Part shown: positions 59,406-64,000 of the stretch, piece by piece | Layout: every line of letters starts with the position of its first letter | How positions within the stretch are numbered: the first letter of the stretch is position 1 | Source: Thalassia testudinum | Lineage: Eukaryota > Streptophyta > Magnoliopsida > Alismatales > Hydrocharitaceae | Direction: 5' to 3' | Length of the DNA stretch: 64,000 bases | NCBI GenBank assembly: GCA_037157565.1 | Contig: JAZHRO010000055.1 | Location: forward strand, 39,463,001 to 39,527,000 | Program-made: the position numbers and the translations under genes | Notes under the pieces: generated by a model | Seen by the model: the letters and a program-made list of their open reading frames with translations, nothing else | Databases searched by the model: none | What the model was told of the DNA's origin: nothing

Positions 59406-59559
59406 ATTTTATTTTTAGTTTCATTTATATATGCTTATTTCATTTTCATTTATTTGTATACTTATTTTATACTTGATTTTTGATATATCACAATATATAG
59501 GGGAAATGTTGCCAATTTTTTTTAAAAAATATCTAATTATTTGTGATGTTTTTACGTAG

Positions 59560-61508
59560 GTTAATTTCAAGCAGAAGGTTAATAGGAGTCGCAGGGAGGA
59601 GGCTCAGGCCTCCCAGCAGCCTGAAGGCCCCCCTAATAGCCTTAGCCTCAGCCTCAAGCTCACTGCCGGTAGCAGCCCACTCAGCCCCAGGAAACTCGCC
59701 AGTAGTTTTTGAGGCCTGGAGATGTGGCTCGATATTTCCAAAGTCAAGGGAGGGGCGGTAGGGGGAAGGGGAAGAGTCTGATGCCTCCTCCGATAGATCT
59801 ACCAGCAAAGGATTCTCACTATGATGAGGATGCAGCCACCGATGAGAAGGATAGTACTTCAGTTGATGAGGTGAAAGTTGACTTGGATGATCAGCTAGAG
59901 CAAACTGCTGACCCAGATCCTTCTCAGCCGAGATGTTCTGCACCACCACCACCCTTCCGTAGTTTAGGTATGAATTTAACGTTAGGTAAATGTTACGATT
60001 TATTTATTTATTTGTTATTTAATTCTATGTTATATTTTGTCTTATAGGTGATGTAGGAGAAGAGGTCCCACGTGGAACGGGGACTTAGAGAGAATTTTGC
60101 ATGGGATTCGCATTGTAGTGCAAATCACACCAGCATATTGGGTACGCTGATGAAGGTGATCATCCCACTGTCCTACTTCGATTGGAGGAAGGTGTCAAAT
60201 GGCCTGAAAATGTAGCTCATTCGAGAGTTAGAGGTAATTAGTAAAAATTAATAACTTATGTACATTGCTTTATATAAGTTTAATTTATGTAACAATTTCT
60301 ATTCTCTTACTAATGCAGGCTACCTTCGATTGGGGCGATGATCTGAACATCGCCAAATATATCCTTAAGTACCCAGCGAAGATTCATAAAGATTGGAGAT
60401 TGGAGATGAATAATAAGGTAAAAGATAAATTTTAACTGTATTTGTTTATTGCCTTTACCATAATTCAAATATTATTTCTAACATTACAATTATATTTTTT
60501 AGTTTTATAGGAAAACTAATTATGATGAGGCATAGCATAATACTCCTTTAATACAACTGCACACTTGGAAGGAAGCGTGCGAGCATTGGCATGATCCCAC
60601 GATGTAGGTAAAAGTATTACATATGTTATCATTTATTTAACTAAATTCTAAGTTAATAAATTAATTGTACCTTTATTTCAACAGCAGGCTAAGAAGAATA
60701 AGGAAAATATGCTAAGGCTCCATCGAAGACCCATGTCTTCGGTAGGAGAAGCATAAGCTCAATGAAATTCATATACGTAAATACCTTTAATTATTATTTT
60801 CTTTTAAACCTTACAAAAATTTCTAATTTTGTTAAAATTAACTATTTCAAATTATTGTAGTCTGCCAAGTATCAAGGTGCTCAACTTGATTGGGTGGGAG
60901 TATATGAGGCCACTCATAATAAGATGAGTGATAATGGAAATAGAGAGTAACTTCACGATACATACCAACAGAGACATGTAAGTTAAAAAAGATAATACTT
61001 TTATTTGATTTCGTAATTATATAATTAAATGAAATTACTTAAAGTAATTTAATATCTTTCAGAATAATATAATCAACTTAATGCATCATCTTGAAGATGC
61101 CAACTCTGCTACAGTTCAGCAGCCACTGACAGCAGAGGAGGCCTACCGAACCGTCATGCCACCTGAGCATGGTGGGTACGTCCGTAGTGCAGGGAGGAGC
61201 AAGATCGTCTCGGGGTGGTATCGGAGAAGGGGAGCATCATCCTCTTCAGCTGAGGTGCATGAGATAAAGAAGGAGATTGCGGCATTACACCGCAAAGACG
61301 AGGAGAATGCCCAGCGGATCGATGAGTTGACGACACTAGTAAGGGACAACACGATGCAAACCAAGGAATCCAACAAGACCATCAAGGACCTACTGGCATG
61401 ACTTCAGAAGGGAGGTATTGATCACCCGTCCCTTCATCAGTATAGAGATTATCGTGATGACGATGATTTAGGTGGTAGCAGTGTTGGAGGCATTGGTGCC
61501 ACAACATG
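59560..61508 (+). pseudogene. TNPA-like gene of the CACTA element (Transposase_24 type)
   Basis: Exon-like blocks separated by AT-rich GT...AG introns: 59560-59980 (VNFKQKVNRSRREEAQ, then a Gly/Arg and Pro-rich stretch in another frame), 60050-60232, 60320-60418 (ATFDWGDDLNIAKYILKY), 60503-60606 (TWKEACEHWHDP), 60686-60775, 60862-60980 (DWVGVYEATHNKMSD) and 61063-61508 (TAEEAYRTVMPPEHGGYVR, then a C-terminal coiled coil EVHEIKKEIAALHRKDEENA). This layout matches Ptta/En/Spm Transposase_24 proteins. Several stops occur. By family it would bind the subterminal repeats. Confidence 0.75.
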
Positions 61509-61734
61509 ATTATATTTTTTATATACATTATCATTTGTAATGAACTCTGTATACGCTATTTCATATATAAAATTTTTATTTTGATTTCGTGTGTTTCAAG
61601 TAAATGTAAAAATGTTTTAAGTTGTATGATTGATTATATTTTTTTACTAGATTTGTGGTTTTTTACAAATCATCCACATAAATTAAACACATTTGAAAAA
61701 AAATGTTTTATTAACCATTTTTAACGGACAAAAA

Positions 61735-62185
61735 TATTAGTATTGTCGACCATTATTTTAGAAACGTCGACAACATTAATATTCTCGACCGCTCGAGAAC
61801 GGATGAGAATATTGCAATTTCTGACAGTTATATGTGAATGGTCGAGAATATTAATATTCTCGACCATTCACAAACATAAGAAAATAGGAACATTCTCGAC
61901 CGTTATTGATAAACGGTCGATAATATGATTTTAGTCGATTGCCTAAATACCGATCGAGGTAAATTTTTCATCGACCATTTATTTATAACGATCGAAAAAA
62001 ACTTTCGCAACTGTCTAAAACAGACGAGAGAAATAACCAAACGTCAAGTGGTGGTCCTCCTTTTTCCCGACAGTATTGTTGTAAAATGGTTAAGAAAATC
62101 TAATAGCGACGGTACATTCCTTGACCCTTTTTATCGACGGTTATTTTAACATTGCCGACCGTTTTTAACGGTCGACAATACGCAT
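61735..62185. repeat. Right subterminal repeat array
   Basis: Copies of CGACCGTT, CGACCATT and AACGGTCG at short intervals, mirroring the left array. Confidence 0.85.
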
Positions 62186-62198
62186 TATTCTTGTAGTG
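62184..62198 (-). repeat. Right terminal inverted repeat of CACTA element
   Basis: The complement reads CACTACAAGAATAAT; pairs with 38575-38589. Followed by TSD ATG at 62199-62201. Confidence 0.9.
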
Positions 62199-62580
62199 AT
62201 GTAACATGATTTTGTATTGCAGTTTTTCGTAATCAAAGTATACAACACATTTTTACATTAAAATTTTTGTAATTGAAGTATATAAGCTAATTTATATCAC
62301 AAGTGTGCATATAATCCGATTTTGTATTACAATTTTATTATGAAGTGTATAATAAAATTTTGTATTACAAGTATTCATACAACGTAATTTTATAATACAA
62401 TCTTTTATTGTAACATAATGTAACTATTTTTGTTTACATATTTCGTGTTTCATATTGGTTACAACATACATATGTTTCTTCTACAAAATACATGTTTAGT
62501 TATTATAAATGCATGGTTTATTTGTTATAATATATTATCATTACAATTACAAGATTTTGTAAAGTAACATACTTGTAGTG
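62199..62580. repeat. Degenerate repeat array, right of the CACTA element
   Basis: The array of 38076-38574 goes on, with the same TTTTGTATTACAA and GTGTGCAT blocks, so the CACTA insertion split it. Confidence 0.75.
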
Positions 62581-62917
62581 TATCCATCCCTATAATTTAC
62601 TCTCAAAGATCTTTTATTCCTCTTATGATCAACTCTTTCTTTTCTTGTTCTATATAGAATGCTTTTAATGACCACCATTTTTATGGTGCCATTCATTTGA
62701 ATATTTCATTATTTTATTTTATTTTAATGAAAAGTGAGTGGTTGTGATGCATGTTATATTGATAATAAATGGAAAGCACCCGCTTAAATTGATTCCGTGA
62801 AATCAGATATCCGAATATAAGTGGTTTTTATTTGAGCTTTAGGATTGATATCCAACAATTGTTACTGTATGCTCGTCTGACTATTTATGAGCACTTTGCA
62901 TAGTGGATACAACCCAT
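62581..62917. other. AT-rich interval, nothing recognised
   Basis: No feature supported. Confidence 0.5.
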
Positions 62918-63838
62918 ATATATAGGGGACAAATCTTTTGTGCACTGTGCTCATAAAAGGTCATATGAGCACAACTTCTCCACCAATAGATCATAATCTG
63001 ATGGTTATAAATGAAACCACCATGTTTAGAGAAGAGTGGTTTCTCAATCACATATTTAATGTAAAAATGCTAAAAATAGAAACGACACAATCAATTATGT
63101 AGGAATTTTCCTTAAAAGAACGATGTTACTGGCAATCGTAAATGAAAAATTAAAGCTAATTATGCATAAAAAAATTAAAACATTCTTTAAAGAGCACGTT
63201 GACACCTCACATAATAGAATTCGAGTTGTAATACAATCATAATACAATTGTATGAAAAAGAGTTGTATTACAACTACATATAAGTTGCAATACATCGATT
63301 AGATAAATTTTTAACCAAGATACCTAGAATACAATTATGATAATTGTAATACAATTGTAATACAATCACATAAAGAGTTGTAATATAACTATATAGAAGT
63401 TCTATATAGTTGCATTATAACTATATAGACATTGTAATACATCAGTTAGATTAACTTTTAACTATGGTACTTATAATATAACTTCGATAATTGTAATACA
63501 ACTTCATTTTGGTTCAAAGAAGAGAGTTGTAATACAATTAAGTATTAATACAAGATATTTACTTTCCAATAATAACATAATGATTGATTATATTCCAAAT
63601 ATGATTCATGGGAAAAGTTGTAATACACTTGCCATTTATGTGAAACGATGCTTTCTAAATATGGTGTAATAATTGACTAAGTACATTCCAAATACCAAAT
63701 ATGGTTTTCTAAACCAACCTTTGACATATACGGTAATTTGCATCAATGGCAATAATGATCCAACAGACATGATTATGTGCTCATTTAATATCTTTTGAGC
63801 ACAATGCTCAAAAGATACTTTTCCTACATATATATATA
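62918..63838. mobile_element. Inverted-repeat (MITE-like) element with hairpin ends
   Basis: About 62-65 bp inverted repeats at 62918-62983 and 63776-63838. The right one holds a perfect hairpin TCTTTTGAGCA/TGCTCAAAAGA with a 3-base loop (63791-63815). The interior 63190-63620 is the reverse complement in outline of 36240-36600. No transposase. The TSD is not clear because the ends are TATATA runs. Confidence 0.6.
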
Positions 63839-64000
63839 GGGAAAGGGAGTGTGCAGGTGACCTACACATAAGTTACGTATAGTTGTGGCAATATCTCTCA
63901 CTATGAGTGATGTTTTGGACTGAAAATTTAGAAATTGAGATCACTTTATATGAACCTATTATACATCAAATTTAAAGTCAATACGACACTCCTAACACCT
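63839..64000. other. Window end, nothing recognised
   Basis: AT-rich. It may be the start of another inverted-repeat element, as GGGAAAGGGAGTGTGCAGG follows a TATATATA run, but the window ends. Confidence 0.35.

Larger units (their letters stand above)
38575..62198 (+). mobile_element. CACTA (En/Spm) DNA transposon with nested Athila B
   Basis: The left end reads CACTAGTAGAAAAAG, and the complement of the right end reads CACTACAAGAATAATG. Exact 3-bp TSDs ATG lie at 38572-38574 and 62199-62201. Length is 23,624 bp, or about 9.95 kb without Athila B. It carries a TNP2 transposase gene, a Transposase_24/TNPA-like gene and arrays of CGACCGTT in both orientations at both ends. All genes hold stops and frameshifts, so it is non-autonomous now. 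Confidence 0.95.

Noticed and set aside
58720..59424. 234-codon minus-strand frame rich in Phe/Pro/Ser
   Set aside because: Translation of a purine-rich tandem repeat; frames on both strands are open by composition.

Overview
The window is a stack of nested transposable elements from a flowering plant nuclear genome. I find no intact host gene. The assignment rests on plant-specific lineages: Athila-type and Tekay/Del-type Ty3-gypsy elements, Copia LTRs with a TTTTGATG-type start, and a CACTA (En/Spm) transposon with a TNP2 transposase. Species cannot be told from the sequence. All coding regions are decayed by stops and frameshifts. Most boundaries come from paired LTRs, primer-binding sites (PBS) or target-site duplications (TSD) that I read directly.

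Left block (1-18453). A Tekay-like LTR fragment (G) is broken by a Copia LTR (F, 13468-14295). F is broken by a minus-strand Athila (A, 2864-13467). A's LTR carries a Copia solo LTR (E, 11227-12514, TSD CTGGG). A's 3' region is cut by a second Athila-like element (C) whose 5' LTR is 675-2863 and whose body lies left of the window. A third Athila copy (D, 14725-17355) remains as a solo LTR.

Middle (18454-26459) is AT-rich, with three Copia-type LTR remnants (H1, I, H2) and no gene. At 26460-36237 is a full-length but dead Tekay chromovirus (J, TSD TCTTT) with gag, protease, RT/RNase H, integrase and chromodomain remnants.

Right block. J and the CACTA element both inserted into a locus rich in TTGTATTACAA-like motifs, an inverted copy of which returns at 63190-63640. 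The CACTA element spans 38575-62198 (TSD ATG) and carries TNP2, a TNPA/Transposase_24-like gene and subterminal CGACCGTT arrays. A full-length Athila (B, 43532-57201, TSD GTAGT) sits inside its TNP2 gene.

Most notable pattern: LTRs of unrelated clades (Tekay, Athila, several Copia) carry short palindromes centred on a CpG (AGACGTCT, GTACCGGTAC, TTAATCGATTAA, CCTAACGTTAGG), arranged as pairs 18-21 bp apart, in most cases upstream of a TATA box. Athila LTRs carry in addition a conserved series of long hairpins next to their TATA box.
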